Shown in pieces: positions 22,880 through 30,555 of a stretch of 64,000 nt of DNA. The notes under the pieces are model-generated. The model was not told where the DNA came from. It did no database searches and saw nothing but the letters and a program-made list of their open reading frames with translations. The stretch is from Ciceribacter thiooxidans (lineage in GTDB: Bacteria; Pseudomonadota; Alphaproteobacteria; Rhizobiales; Rhizobiaceae), in contig NZ_CP059897.1 of NCBI RefSeq assembly GCF_014126615.1, positions 1,318,060 to 1,382,059 on the forward strand, given 5' to 3'. The translations under genes were made by a program, and so were the position numbers. Position 1 is the stretch's first letter. The number at the start of each line of letters is the position of its first letter.

Positions 22880-24016
22880 ATGTCTAGAACCATCTTGCTT
22901 TGGGGTGTTGTTCTTGTCGTTCTGGCCACGGCGGGTTTCGGCGGATGGATATTCAGCCTGCCCCCTGCGACAGCGGCGAAGGCGCCCCCCGTGCCGCAAG
23001 CGGAAACCGACGCCGTGACGGCGGCGCTGAGACCGTCCGGGCGCGAGCGCCCGCTCATTGCGGTGATCGGCATCAACGACGCCACGGAAACCACCGACTA
23101 TGTCATGCCGGCGGGCATACTGCGTCGAGCCAACGTAGCCGACGTCGTGATGCTGGCGACCGGCCCCGGTCCGGTGCAGCTCTATCCGGCACTCGAGGTC
23201 GAACCGGATATGACCGTTGCCGAATTCGATGCCGCGCACTCCGAGGGAGCCGACTACGTGATCGTGCCGGCGATGAGCCGCGACGACGATCCTGCGGCTC
23301 TCGCGTGGATCAGGAGCCAGGCCGAAAAGGGCTCAAGGATCATCGGCGTCTGCGCCGGCGCCAAGGTGGTTGCTGCCGCCGGGCTGCTCGACGGCAAGCG
23401 AGCCACGACCCACTGGTATTACCTGCGCGAATTGCTGAAGCGCAGCCCGACGACACGATACGTTGCGAACCGTCGTGTGGTCGCGGACGGAAACGTGGCG
23501 ACTACGACCGGCATCAGCGCCTCGATGCCGATGACGCTGACGCTAATCGAGGCGATCGCCGGACGGCCCAAGGCCGATGCAGTGGCGCAGGACCTTGGAC
23601 TCGGCCAGTGGGACCTGCGACACGCGAGCGACGCCTTCAAGGTGACACGTCCGTTCGCGGCGACGGTACTGACCAACCGCATCGCCTTATGGAATCACGA
23701 GGAGCTCGGCATCCGCCTCAGGTCCGGCATGGACGAAGTTTCACTTGCGCTCGTGGCAGATGCCTGGTCCCGGACCTATCGGTCGATGGTCACGACCTTG
23801 GCCGACACGGCGCCCTCCGTGCTGACTGCCAACGGCATTCGCATCGTGCCGGATCGGGTAACGAAAGATTGGCCGGAGGGGCGTTACGTCACAATGTTCC
23901 CCGACCAGCGACCTGCCACCGCGTTGGACCGGTCGCTCGAGGCAATTGCAGCACGCTACGGCGAACCCACGACCGACGTGGTGGCGATGCAGCTCGAATA
24001 TCCACGAGCAAGATGA
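22880..24016 (+). CDS. DJ-1/PfpI family protein with N-terminal membrane anchor or signal
   Basis: A 378-residue protein. The N-terminus has a hydrophobic segment (LLWGVVLVVLATAGFGGWIF) and then a DJ-1/PfpI domain (about 55-240) with the cysteine elbow IIGVCAGAKVVAAAGLLDGKRATTHW, closely like that of the divergent regulator. A C-terminal region of about 130 residues is not recognised. Such proteins act as glyoxalase-III-like or amidase-like enzymes or as sensors; the function here is unknown. Export or membrane anchoring would be unusual for this fold. It is the first gene of a four-gene co-directional set, 43 bases ahead of the DoxX gene. Confidence 0.75.
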   Translation: MSRTILLWGVVLVVLATAGFGGWIFSLPPATAAKAPPVPQAETDAVTAALRPSGRERPLIAVIGINDATETTDYVMPAGILRRANVADVVMLATGPGPVQLYPALEVEPDMTVAEFDAAHSEGADYVIVPAMSRDDDPAALAWIRSQAEKGSRIIGVCAGAKVVAAAGLLDGKRATTHWYYLRELLKRSPTTRYVANRRVVADGNVATTTGISASMPMTLTLIEAIAGRPKADAVAQDLGLGQWDLRHASDAFKVTRPFAATVLTNRIALWNHEELGIRLRSGMDEVSLALVADAWSRTYRSMVTTLADTAPSVLTANGIRIVPDRVTKDWPEGRYVTMFPDQRPATALDRSLEAIAARYGEPTTDVVAMQLEYPRAR

Positions 24017-24059
24017 CGTTTACCACGCATTCCTGCAACCAACAGAGGGATCGGATGAG

Positions 24060-24482
24060 ATGACAAAGACACTCGCAATTCTCGTCGCTCGCCTGCTCTT
24101 CGGCGGCACCTTCCTCCTCGCAACCGCCATGAAGTTCGCGGACATGGGCGCAACGGCAGGCTATATCGCGTCGATCAGCTTTCCGCTCCCGCTCCTCTTC
24201 GCGTGGGTAGCTGCGTTCTTCGAACTGGGGCTCGCGCTGGCCTTCTTCACCGGTGCCTTCTATTCCGAAGCTGCCACACTGGCCGTGATCTACGTGCTGT
24301 TCCTGACCTTTGCTTTCCACGGACCGTCGCGCTGGGAAGGCAATCCAATGGAGTTCGGTTTCTTCGTCAACCATTTCACGTTCATCGCCGGCCTTCTTGT
24401 CGCCGCCGTTCACGGGCCCGGAACAAGGTTCGTGCTGGGCTGGCGCTTCGATGGCCGGCGCCTTCACCTCCGGCACTCCTGA
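24060..24482 (+). CDS. DoxX family membrane protein
   Basis: A 140-residue protein with four hydrophobic segments (LAILVARLLFGGTFLLATAMKF, FPLPLLFAWVAAFFELGLALAFF, AATLAVIYVLFLTFAFH, NHFTFIAGLLVAAVHG). The layout is typical of DoxX/DoxD-like proteins, often linked to thiol or sulfur redox metabolism but functionally diverse. ATG 24060 has AGAGGGA upstream. The frame is open earlier, overlapping the end of the DJ-1 gene. Its place between the DJ-1-like gene and the RibD-like gene suggests one transcript from the GlxA-type divergent promoter. Confidence 0.82.
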   Translation: MTKTLAILVARLLFGGTFLLATAMKFADMGATAGYIASISFPLPLLFAWVAAFFELGLALAFFTGAFYSEAATLAVIYVLFLTFAFHGPSRWEGNPMEFGFFVNHFTFIAGLLVAAVHGPGTRFVLGWRFDGRRLHLRHS

Positions 24483-24563
24483 TTCCATCCGGCCTTGCCG
24501 TTCACAAATGCCGCCGAGCATTCGCGTGCAGGCAATAGAGGCGAAAAACAGGGAGGAAAGTCC

Positions 24564-25154
24564 ATGAGAAAACTGAGAATCCTCGAACAGATTTCGATCG
24601 ACGGGGTCGTGCAGGCCCCGGGAGGCCCCGGCGAAGACCGGGACGGCAATTTCGACCATGGTGGATGGGCTATGCTGCATTCCTCTCCGGAAGTCAGGGA
24701 AACCATTTCCGCTCTCCACGGCCGCCCCTTCGACCTGCTTCTCGGGCGCCGGACCTATGACATCTGGGCCCCATTCTGGCCGAAGCAGACAGGTCCATTG
24801 GCAGATGGCCTGAATGCCGCGACCAAGTACGTCGCGACGCACAGGCCGGACAGCCTCACCTGGGGACCGGTCGAGGACCTCGGAGCGGATATCGCGGAAG
24901 GTGTTCGGCGAGCCAAATCGGAGGACGGCCCCGACCTGATCCTCTGGGGAAGTTCGACGCTGCCGTCCGTGTTGCTGGAAAGCGACCTGGTCGACGAGGT
25001 CCTGCTGTTCGTTTTCCCCATCCTGCTCGGCCGCGGCAAGCGCATCGTCCCAGACGGGGCGGATGCGCGTGCGCTTGCTCTCGTCAGCTCGAAACCCGCA
25101 TCCTCGGGCGTGCTCATCAACACCTATCGCCCGGTTGGCCCGCTGCAAGCCTGA
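24564..25154 (+). CDS. Dihydrofolate reductase / RibD C-terminal domain family protein
   Basis: A 196-residue protein with the RibD_C/DHFR-like fold: start MRKLRILEQISIDGVVQAPGG, the segment LLLGRRTYDIWAPFW, ILWGSSTLPSVLLESDLVDEVLLFVFPILLGRGKRI. These are features of the stand-alone dihydrofolate-reductase family (YwjB/YyaP type), whose in vivo substrate is unknown. The NADPH pocket is likely intact. The start is preceded by a good site (GGGAGGAAAG). It lies 81 bases after the DoxX gene and 85 bases before the SRPBCC gene, in the same direction. Confidence 0.85.
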   Translation: MRKLRILEQISIDGVVQAPGGPGEDRDGNFDHGGWAMLHSSPEVRETISALHGRPFDLLLGRRTYDIWAPFWPKQTGPLADGLNAATKYVATHRPDSLTWGPVEDLGADIAEGVRRAKSEDGPDLILWGSSTLPSVLLESDLVDEVLLFVFPILLGRGKRIVPDGADARALALVSSKPASSGVLINTYRPVGPLQA

Positions 25155-25239
25155 GCCCGCCCGAAATGCGCCAGGTCAATGGCGACCGCGCTGGCGGAGC
25201 CGAACCGCTTCCACCCGTTCGACCAGAAAGGAAACAATC

Positions 25240-25683
25240 ATGCCAGGTACCGTCAATCTGCACCGCGTCCTCACCGCCTCGCCAAAGAAGGTCTTCAGGG
25301 CCTTCGTCGAACCCGACGCAGTGGCAAGCTGGCTCCCGCCCAACGGGTTCACCTGCACCGTCCACGAGCTCGACGCGCGGGAAGGCGGCAAGCACCGGAT
25401 GTCCTTCCGCAATTTCACGACCGGGGGCAGCCATTCCTTCGGTGGCACATACACGAAGGTCGTGCCGGGCGAACGCCTCGTCTACACCGACAGCTTCGAT
25501 GATCCCAACCTGCCGGGCGAGATGACCACCACGATCGCTCTCAGAAGCGTCTCCGTCGGAACGGAGATGCATATCGAGCAACAGGGCATCCCGGATGTCA
25601 TCCCGCCCGAAGCCTGCTATCTCGGCTGGCAGGAATGCCTGCGCAAGCTGGCGAAACTCGTCGAACCCGAAATCAACCAGTAG
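25240..25683 (+). CDS. SRPBCC (AHSA1-like) domain protein
   Basis: A 147-residue START/Bet v1-like domain: LHRVLTASPKKVFRAFVEPDAVASWLPPNGF at the N-terminus, central FGGTYTKVVPGERLVYTDSFDD and the C-terminal helix GWQECLRKLAKLVEP. AHSA1-type members bind hydrophobic small molecules or act with stress regulators. ATG 25240 has AAGGAAAC upstream; the longer frame reaches back into the RibD-like gene. It is the last gene of the DJ-1/DoxX/RibD set and is convergent with a LacI gene. Confidence 0.85.
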   Translation: MPGTVNLHRVLTASPKKVFRAFVEPDAVASWLPPNGFTCTVHELDAREGGKHRMSFRNFTTGGSHSFGGTYTKVVPGERLVYTDSFDDPNLPGEMTTTIALRSVSVGTEMHIEQQGIPDVIPPEACYLGWQECLRKLAKLVEPEINQ

Positions 25684-25685
25684 AC

Positions 25686-25708
25686 CGGAAGGGCATCATT
25701 TCCTTCCG
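25686..25708. terminator. Hairpin between convergent genes
   Basis: CGGAAGG (25686-25692) and CCTTCCG (25702-25708) can form a 7-bp stem with a 9-base loop, just after the SRPBCC stop and across the LacI stop codon. The plus strand continues CTGCTTT, a weak T-rich tail. Probable shared terminator. Confidence 0.45.
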
Positions 25709-26703
25709 CTGCTTTCCCGGATGACGAGATCGACCGCGGTCAGGCGCTCCGGCTGAGGGGGACGGTTCTCCTCCAGCCATGCGAGCACCGTTTCGGCGAT
25801 CTGCCGGCCGAAGTCGGCGATCCCGCAGCGGACGGTCGACAGCGTCGGATAGACCTGGCTGGACTCCTCGATATCGTCGAAGCCGACGATACGAAACGAA
25901 CGCCCGACAGCCCTGCCGATCTGGGCGAAGCCCGACATCATGCCGAGCGCGACGAGGTCGTTGAAGCAGATCGCCGCATCGACGTCCGGGTGGTCGCGCG
26001 TCAGCGAGCCGGCGGCCTCGCGCCCGAAGGCGCGGCTCGCGCGCCCCGAGACGATGAAGGGTTCCATGCCGGCCTCGTCCAGCGCCTGTAGATAGCCGGC
26101 CATCCGCTCCTGTGTCACTGCCCGGTCGGGAAGACCGCCGATGAAGGCGATCCGTCGTGGCGAGAAGCCGAGTAGGTGCCGGGTTGCGAGCAGGCTTCCG
26201 TTCCTGTAGTCGGGCGCCGCAAACGGAAAGCGGTCGACATGCGGATTGACTTTGCGCAGCACCTGCATGGTCGGGATGCCGGCCCGTGCGATCGCCTCGA
26301 AGGTCGAAGCGTCGTCGTCGTAAGCCGGCGAGACGACGAGCGCCGACACGCCGTGCTCGATCATCGCCGCGACCACCTGCGCCTGGATGCGCGGGTCCTC
26401 GTCGGTGTTGGCGAGCACGGTCGCATAACCGCGGGCCGACAGCGCCATCTGCAGGGAAGTCGCGAACTCGGTGAAGAACGGGTTGCGAAGGTCGTTGATG
26501 ACGAGGCCGATCAGGCCGACATTCGAGGTGCGCAGGTTGGCGGCGGCGCGATTGTAGACATAGCCGATCCGGTCCATGGCCTCGCGAACCGTGCGACGCG
26601 TTTCCTCCTTGACCAGCGAACTGTTCTGCAGCACGAGGCTGACGGTCGACTTCGACACGCCCGCAACGCGCGCCACATCCACGATTGTCGGCCTACGCTC
26701 CAT
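25696..26703 (-). CDS. LacI family transcriptional regulator
   Basis: A 335-residue LacI-type regulator: HTH MERRPTIVDVARVAGVSKSTVSLVLQ, hinge AAANLRTSNVGLIGLVI and a full effector domain including NDLVALGMMSGFAQIG and IVGFDDIEESSQVYPTLSTVR. It is the last gene of the minus-strand transporter/oxidoreductase operon, 6 bases after the DUF993 gene. That position implies it senses a substrate or intermediate of that operon. No operator can be placed with confidence for it; the operator-like sites near 36413 may belong to this or to the divergent LacI protein. Confidence 0.92.
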   Translation of the reverse strand: MERRPTIVDVARVAGVSKSTVSLVLQNSSLVKEETRRTVREAMDRIGYVYNRAAANLRTSNVGLIGLVINDLRNPFFTEFATSLQMALSARGYATVLANTDEDPRIQAQVVAAMIEHGVSALVVSPAYDDDASTFEAIARAGIPTMQVLRKVNPHVDRFPFAAPDYRNGSLLATRHLLGFSPRRIAFIGGLPDRAVTQERMAGYLQALDEAGMEPFIVSGRASRAFGREAAGSLTRDHPDVDAAICFNDLVALGMMSGFAQIGRAVGRSFRIVGFDDIEESSQVYPTLSTVRCGIADFGRQIAETVLAWLEENRPPQPERLTAVDLVIRESSGRK

Positions 26704-26709
26704 TGCCGC

Positions 26710-27873
26710 TCATTCGACTCCGTTGATCTCCAGCAGAAGACGCATCCTTCTCACGGCAAGCTCGGGGTCGGCAAGCAGGTTTGCCTGGTCGGCGAGGCGG
26801 AAGACCGCGCTGTAGTGGACAATGTCGCGGCTCGACTGGAAACCGGCCGGCATGATGAAGTGCTTCTGGTAGCCGTTGAGCCAGGCGAGGAAGGCGATGC
26901 CCGCCTTGTAGAAGCGCGTCGGTGCGCGAAAGATCTCGCGGCTCAAGGGCACCGTCGGTGCCAGCAGGCGATGGTAGGTCTGAAGGTCGCCGCCGGCCAG
27001 CGCATCGAGGGCCTGCGAGGCCGCCGGCGCGATCGCCGCGAAAATTCCAAGCAGCGCATGGGAGTAATGCTTGCCGTCGCCGGCAATCAGGTCGGCATAG
27101 TTGAAATCGTCGCCGGTATAGAGCCGGACGCCCTCGGGCAGTCGGGTGCGGAAGGCCTCCTCGTGCGCCCGGTCGAGCAGGGAGATCTTGATGCCGTCGA
27201 CCTTGGCCGGGTTTTCGGCAATCAGCGCAAGGACGGAGTCGCTCGCAACCGCGACGTCCTCGCTGCCCCAATAGCCCTTGAGCGCCGGATCGAACATGTC
27301 ACCCAGCCAGTGCAGGATGACGGGCGCTGCCGCCCCGTCGATCAGCTTGCGATAGACCGAGCGGTAGATTTCGGGTCCAGCCCCAATTGCCGGGAAGGCG
27401 CGTGAGGCCATCAGGATCAACTGTCCGCCGGCGGTTTCGATCGCCTCCACCTGATGTTCGTAGGCCGCGAGGATTGCGCCCGCATCACGCAGATCCTGTC
27501 GGGCCGCGTGATCGGTGCCCGCGCCGCAAGCGACCCGCGGCTTCATCGGATGCGAGCGTGCCGAGGCCATGGTACGCTCGATCAGCTCTCGCGCCGTCTG
27601 CCAGTCGACGCCCATGCCGCGCTGGGCGGTATCCATGGCTTCGGCAAGCCCGAGCCCCTGGTTCCAGAGGCCCTCGCGGAAGGCGAGCGTCGCCTCCCAA
27701 TCGACCGCGGGCCGCGTGTCCCAGGGATTGCGCTCGCGAAGCGGGTCCGACACGACATGCGCCGCGGCGAAGGCGGTGCGGGTCAACGGGCGGGAAGGCG
27801 CGCGTGGCGTGAGCGGCGTGCCGGTGAGCGTGTAGTCCTCTATCCGGCAATCCTCGGTGGGCAAACGTATCAT
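26710..27873 (-). CDS. DUF993 family, dihydrodipicolinate synthase-like aldolase
   Basis: A 387-residue TIM-barrel protein of the DUF993 family, related in fold to the DapA/NAL aldolases that form a Schiff base through a lysine. Lys229 in KVDGIKISLLD is the candidate catalytic residue and LYTGDDFNYADLI lies at the expected position after it. It could split or dehydrate a keto-sugar acid produced by the upstream dehydrogenases. Its reaction is not established to my knowledge. It follows the Dabb gene by 11 bases and precedes the LacI gene by 6. Confidence 0.8.
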   Translation of the reverse strand: MIRLPTEDCRIEDYTLTGTPLTPRAPSRPLTRTAFAAAHVVSDPLRERNPWDTRPAVDWEATLAFREGLWNQGLGLAEAMDTAQRGMGVDWQTARELIERTMASARSHPMKPRVACGAGTDHAARQDLRDAGAILAAYEHQVEAIETAGGQLILMASRAFPAIGAGPEIYRSVYRKLIDGAAAPVILHWLGDMFDPALKGYWGSEDVAVASDSVLALIAENPAKVDGIKISLLDRAHEEAFRTRLPEGVRLYTGDDFNYADLIAGDGKHYSHALLGIFAAIAPAASQALDALAGGDLQTYHRLLAPTVPLSREIFRAPTRFYKAGIAFLAWLNGYQKHFIMPAGFQSSRDIVHYSAVFRLADQANLLADPELAVRRMRLLLEINGVE

Positions 27874-27884
27874 GGCGATGTCCT

Positions 27885-28199
27885 TCAGTTTTGAACCGGC
27901 AGGTCGAAGACGAGAATCCCGTCGAGACCGCCCTCCGCATGGGCAATCAGCCGGGCGCCGAGGCGCTGATGATCGGGATGGGCCTGATAGGCTTCAAGCG
28001 CCTGCCAGTCGGCGAAATCGGCGACGAAGCCGTGCCTGTAGCCCCGCTCGATCTTTTCCGGGCTTTCGCTGCGCCCGGAGGTGATGGAAAGTAGGCCGTT
28101 GATCTTTCCTTCTATGGCGTGAAGCTCCTCGAAGAGGGCGTCGATCGTTGGTTCATCGACATCCGCGCGGAACCGGACGAGCACGATATGACGGATCAT
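27885..28199 (-). CDS. Dabb (stress-responsive A/B barrel) domain protein
   Basis: A 104-residue dimeric alpha/beta-barrel type protein: MIRHIVLVRFRADVDEPTIDALFEEL at the start, GRSESPEKIERGYRHGFVADFADWQALEAYQAHPDH in the middle. The Dabb family includes small enzymes and putative dehydratases or cyclases; here it may act on a carbohydrate intermediate. ATG 28199 is favoured because GGAGCG precedes it. ATG 28211 would overlap the GMC stop codon. It lies between a GMC oxidoreductase and the DUF993 gene, so it is part of the same pathway by position. Confidence 0.85.
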   Translation of the reverse strand: MIRHIVLVRFRADVDEPTIDALFEELHAIEGKINGLLSITSGRSESPEKIERGYRHGFVADFADWQALEAYQAHPDHQRLGARLIAHAEGGLDGILVFDLPVQN

Positions 28200-28200
28200 C

Positions 28201-29787
28201 TTACGCTCCATGGTCGGCGCGGATCATGTCGGCGGCCTTTTCGGCAATCATGATCGTCGGCGCGTTGGTGTTCGACGAGACGACGGCGGGCATGATCGAG
28301 GCGTCGACCACGCGCAGGCCGTCGATACCGTTGAACCTGAGGCGCGGATCGACGACGGCGGCGGGATCGGAGCCCATGCGGCAGGTGCCGGCGGGATGAT
28401 GATCGGTCTTGGCGTGCGCGCAAGCGTAGTTGAAATAGTCCTCGTCGGTCGAGACGTCCGGGCCCGGCAGACGCTCGGCCTTGACGAAGGGCTTCAGGGC
28501 ATCCTGCCGCATGATCTCACGGGCGAGCTTCAGGCCGCGGATCGACATTTCGCGGTCGTAAGGATCCTCCCAATAATTCGGATCGATGAGCGGCGCGGCG
28601 AGCGGATCGGCCGAGGCAAGTCGCACCGTGCCGCGGGAGCGCGGCCGCAAATAGGCGGAGTTGAGCGTCACGCCGCCGTTTTCCATAACCGCCACACCTG
28701 CCTCAATGCCGGAGCCGAGGCCGAGATGGAACTGGATGTCCGGCGAGCGCGCCTCAGGGTCGGCATACCAGAAACCGCCGGTCTCGAAGAGGCTGGACGC
28801 CACCGGCCCGGTCCGCGAGAGGATGTACTGAAGCCCGGCCAGCACCGAGAGATGCGGCTTGGCGTAGCGATCGTAGGTGTGCGGGCCAGTGCACTCGGCA
28901 ATCACGAAGAGGTCGAGGTGATCCTGGAGGTTGGAGCCGACGCCGGGCTGGTCGAGGACGACGGGCACGCCAATGGATTTCAGATGGTCGGCTGGCCCGA
29001 TGCCGGAGAGCATCAACAGCCGCGGGCTGCCGATCGCACCGGACGAGAGTATGACATCGCGCTCAGCGCGAACGACACCCTCGCCAGCGAGCTCCACGCC
29101 GACGGCGCGCCCGTTCTGGACGACGATCCTCAGAACCTGCGCTCCAGTCCGGATCGTCAGGTTCTTGCGACCCCGCACCGGATTGAGATAGGCGATCGAG
29201 GCGGAGGACCGGCGGACGTTGCGCTGGGTGAGCTGGTAGTAGCCGACGCCGTCCTGCTTTTCCCCGGTCATGTCGGGGTTGAAGGGAATGCCGAGCTCAC
29301 CGGCTGCTCTGAAATAGGCCTCGCAGATCGGCAACGGCGCCGCCGGTTTGCTCACGCCCAATGGCCCGCCCTTGCCGTGATAGCGGTTGTCGTAGGTATC
29401 GTTGTCCTCGGCCTTGCGGAAATAGGGAAGCACGTCCTCGTAGGCCCACCCCTCGCAGCCCGCCTGCCGCCAGCCGTCATAGTCGAGCGCATTGCCGCGG
29501 GTATAGATCTGCGCGTTAATGGTCGAGCCGCCGCCGAGCACTTTTGCCTGGGTGTAACGGATCGCCATGTCCTTCATGTGCCGCTGCGGTACTGTCTGCC
29601 AGCCCCAGCTGCCGATGCCCTTGGTCATTTTGGCAAAGCCCGCCGGCAGGTGATAGAAGGGATGCCAGTCGCGCCCACCGGCCTCGAGCAAGAGGACACG
29701 TGTATGCCGGTTCTCCGAGAGCCGCGCGGCGAGCACCGAACCGGCCGAGCCTCCCCCGACGACGATGAAATCATAGGACGTCTTCAT
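28201..29787 (-). CDS. GMC family oxidoreductase (choline dehydrogenase-like)
   Basis: A 528-residue FAD enzyme. It has the N-terminal FAD motif DFIVVGGGSAGSVLAARLSE, the GMC signature 1 region around AKVLGGGSTINAQIYTRGN, signature 2 around SSGAIGSPRLLMLSGIG and the C-terminal catalytic part DHHPAGTCRMG followed by SNTNAPTIMIAEKAAD, with the His and Asn expected to oxidise an alcohol. It is closer to the choline/alcohol dehydrogenase branch than the other GMC protein in this operon. No signal peptide is seen, so it probably passes electrons to a cytoplasmic or membrane acceptor. Substrate unknown. Confidence 0.92.
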   Translation of the reverse strand: MKTSYDFIVVGGGSAGSVLAARLSENRHTRVLLLEAGGRDWHPFYHLPAGFAKMTKGIGSWGWQTVPQRHMKDMAIRYTQAKVLGGGSTINAQIYTRGNALDYDGWRQAGCEGWAYEDVLPYFRKAEDNDTYDNRYHGKGGPLGVSKPAAPLPICEAYFRAAGELGIPFNPDMTGEKQDGVGYYQLTQRNVRRSSASIAYLNPVRGRKNLTIRTGAQVLRIVVQNGRAVGVELAGEGVVRAERDVILSSGAIGSPRLLMLSGIGPADHLKSIGVPVVLDQPGVGSNLQDHLDLFVIAECTGPHTYDRYAKPHLSVLAGLQYILSRTGPVASSLFETGGFWYADPEARSPDIQFHLGLGSGIEAGVAVMENGGVTLNSAYLRPRSRGTVRLASADPLAAPLIDPNYWEDPYDREMSIRGLKLAREIMRQDALKPFVKAERLPGPDVSTDEDYFNYACAHAKTDHHPAGTCRMGSDPAAVVDPRLRFNGIDGLRVVDASIMPAVVSSNTNAPTIMIAEKAADMIRADHGA

Positions 29788-29796
29788 GCGATGCTC

Positions 29797-30555
29797 CTAA
29801 AGGCGCGGGATCGAAAGGCCGCCGTCGACGGGGACGACGGCGCCGCTGGCGAAGGCGAGGTTTCCCTCGGCCATCGGAACCACCACGCGACCAATGTCTT
29901 CCGGCTGTCCCCAGCGCTGCGCCGGCACGAGCCCCCCTTCGATCCGGGCGGTGTACTTGTCCTTCACGCCGGCGGTCATCTCGGTTGCAATGATGCCGGG
30001 CCGAAGCTCGAACACGCCGATGCCGTGCGGCGCCAGTCGAACGGCGAAGAGCTCCGCCATCATCGCCGCCCCGGCCTTCGAGATGCAGTACTCAGCCCGC
30101 TCGATCGAGGCCATCGTCGCGCTGACAGAGGTAACGAAGATCAGCGAGCGATAGACGTCGGAGGGCCTGTCCACCATGCGGCGAGCCACCTCCTGGGCGA
30201 AGAAGAAGGCGCCACGCAGATTGACGCCGAGAACAAAATCGAAGCTCTCTGGAGAAAGATGGAGCATATCGCCGCGCACCTTCGCCGGCACGCCGGCATT
30301 CGAGACCAGTGTCGTCACCGGTCCCATTTCCCCTTCGACCGCGTCGAGCACGGTGCGGACGCCGTCGATTTCCTGCAGGTCGTGACGAAAATAGCACGCC
30401 CTGTCCCCGAGCTTCTCAAGCGCGGCCCCGACCTGCGGGGCCTCCGGCTCCAAGCGCGATACCAGGGCCACGCGGTAGCCGGCGCCGACCAGCGCCTCGG
30501 CAATGCCGAGCCCGATGCCCTGCTGTCCGCCGGTGATGAGAGCGAGCCGTGTCAC
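29797..30555 (-). CDS. SDR family oxidoreductase
   Basis: A 252-residue classical short-chain dehydrogenase: cofactor motif TGGQQGIG near residue 9, NAG (SNAGVPAK), catalytic serine in VTSVSATMAS, YCISK with Tyr and Lys, and VPVDGGLSIPRL at the C-terminus. The start is GTG 30555, whose GTGA overlaps the stop codon of the upstream GMC gene, so translation is coupled. Upstream open frame to 30750 is shadow of the GMC gene. It likely interconverts keto and hydroxyl groups of the same substrate oxidised by the two GMC enzymes. Confidence 0.9.
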   Translation of the reverse strand: MTRLALITGGQQGIGLGIAEALVGAGYRVALVSRLEPEAPQVGAALEKLGDRACYFRHDLQEIDGVRTVLDAVEGEMGPVTTLVSNAGVPAKVRGDMLHLSPESFDFVLGVNLRGAFFFAQEVARRMVDRPSDVYRSLIFVTSVSATMASIERAEYCISKAGAAMMAELFAVRLAPHGIGVFELRPGIIATEMTAGVKDKYTARIEGGLVPAQRWGQPEDIGRVVVPMAEGNLAFASGAVVPVDGGLSIPRL

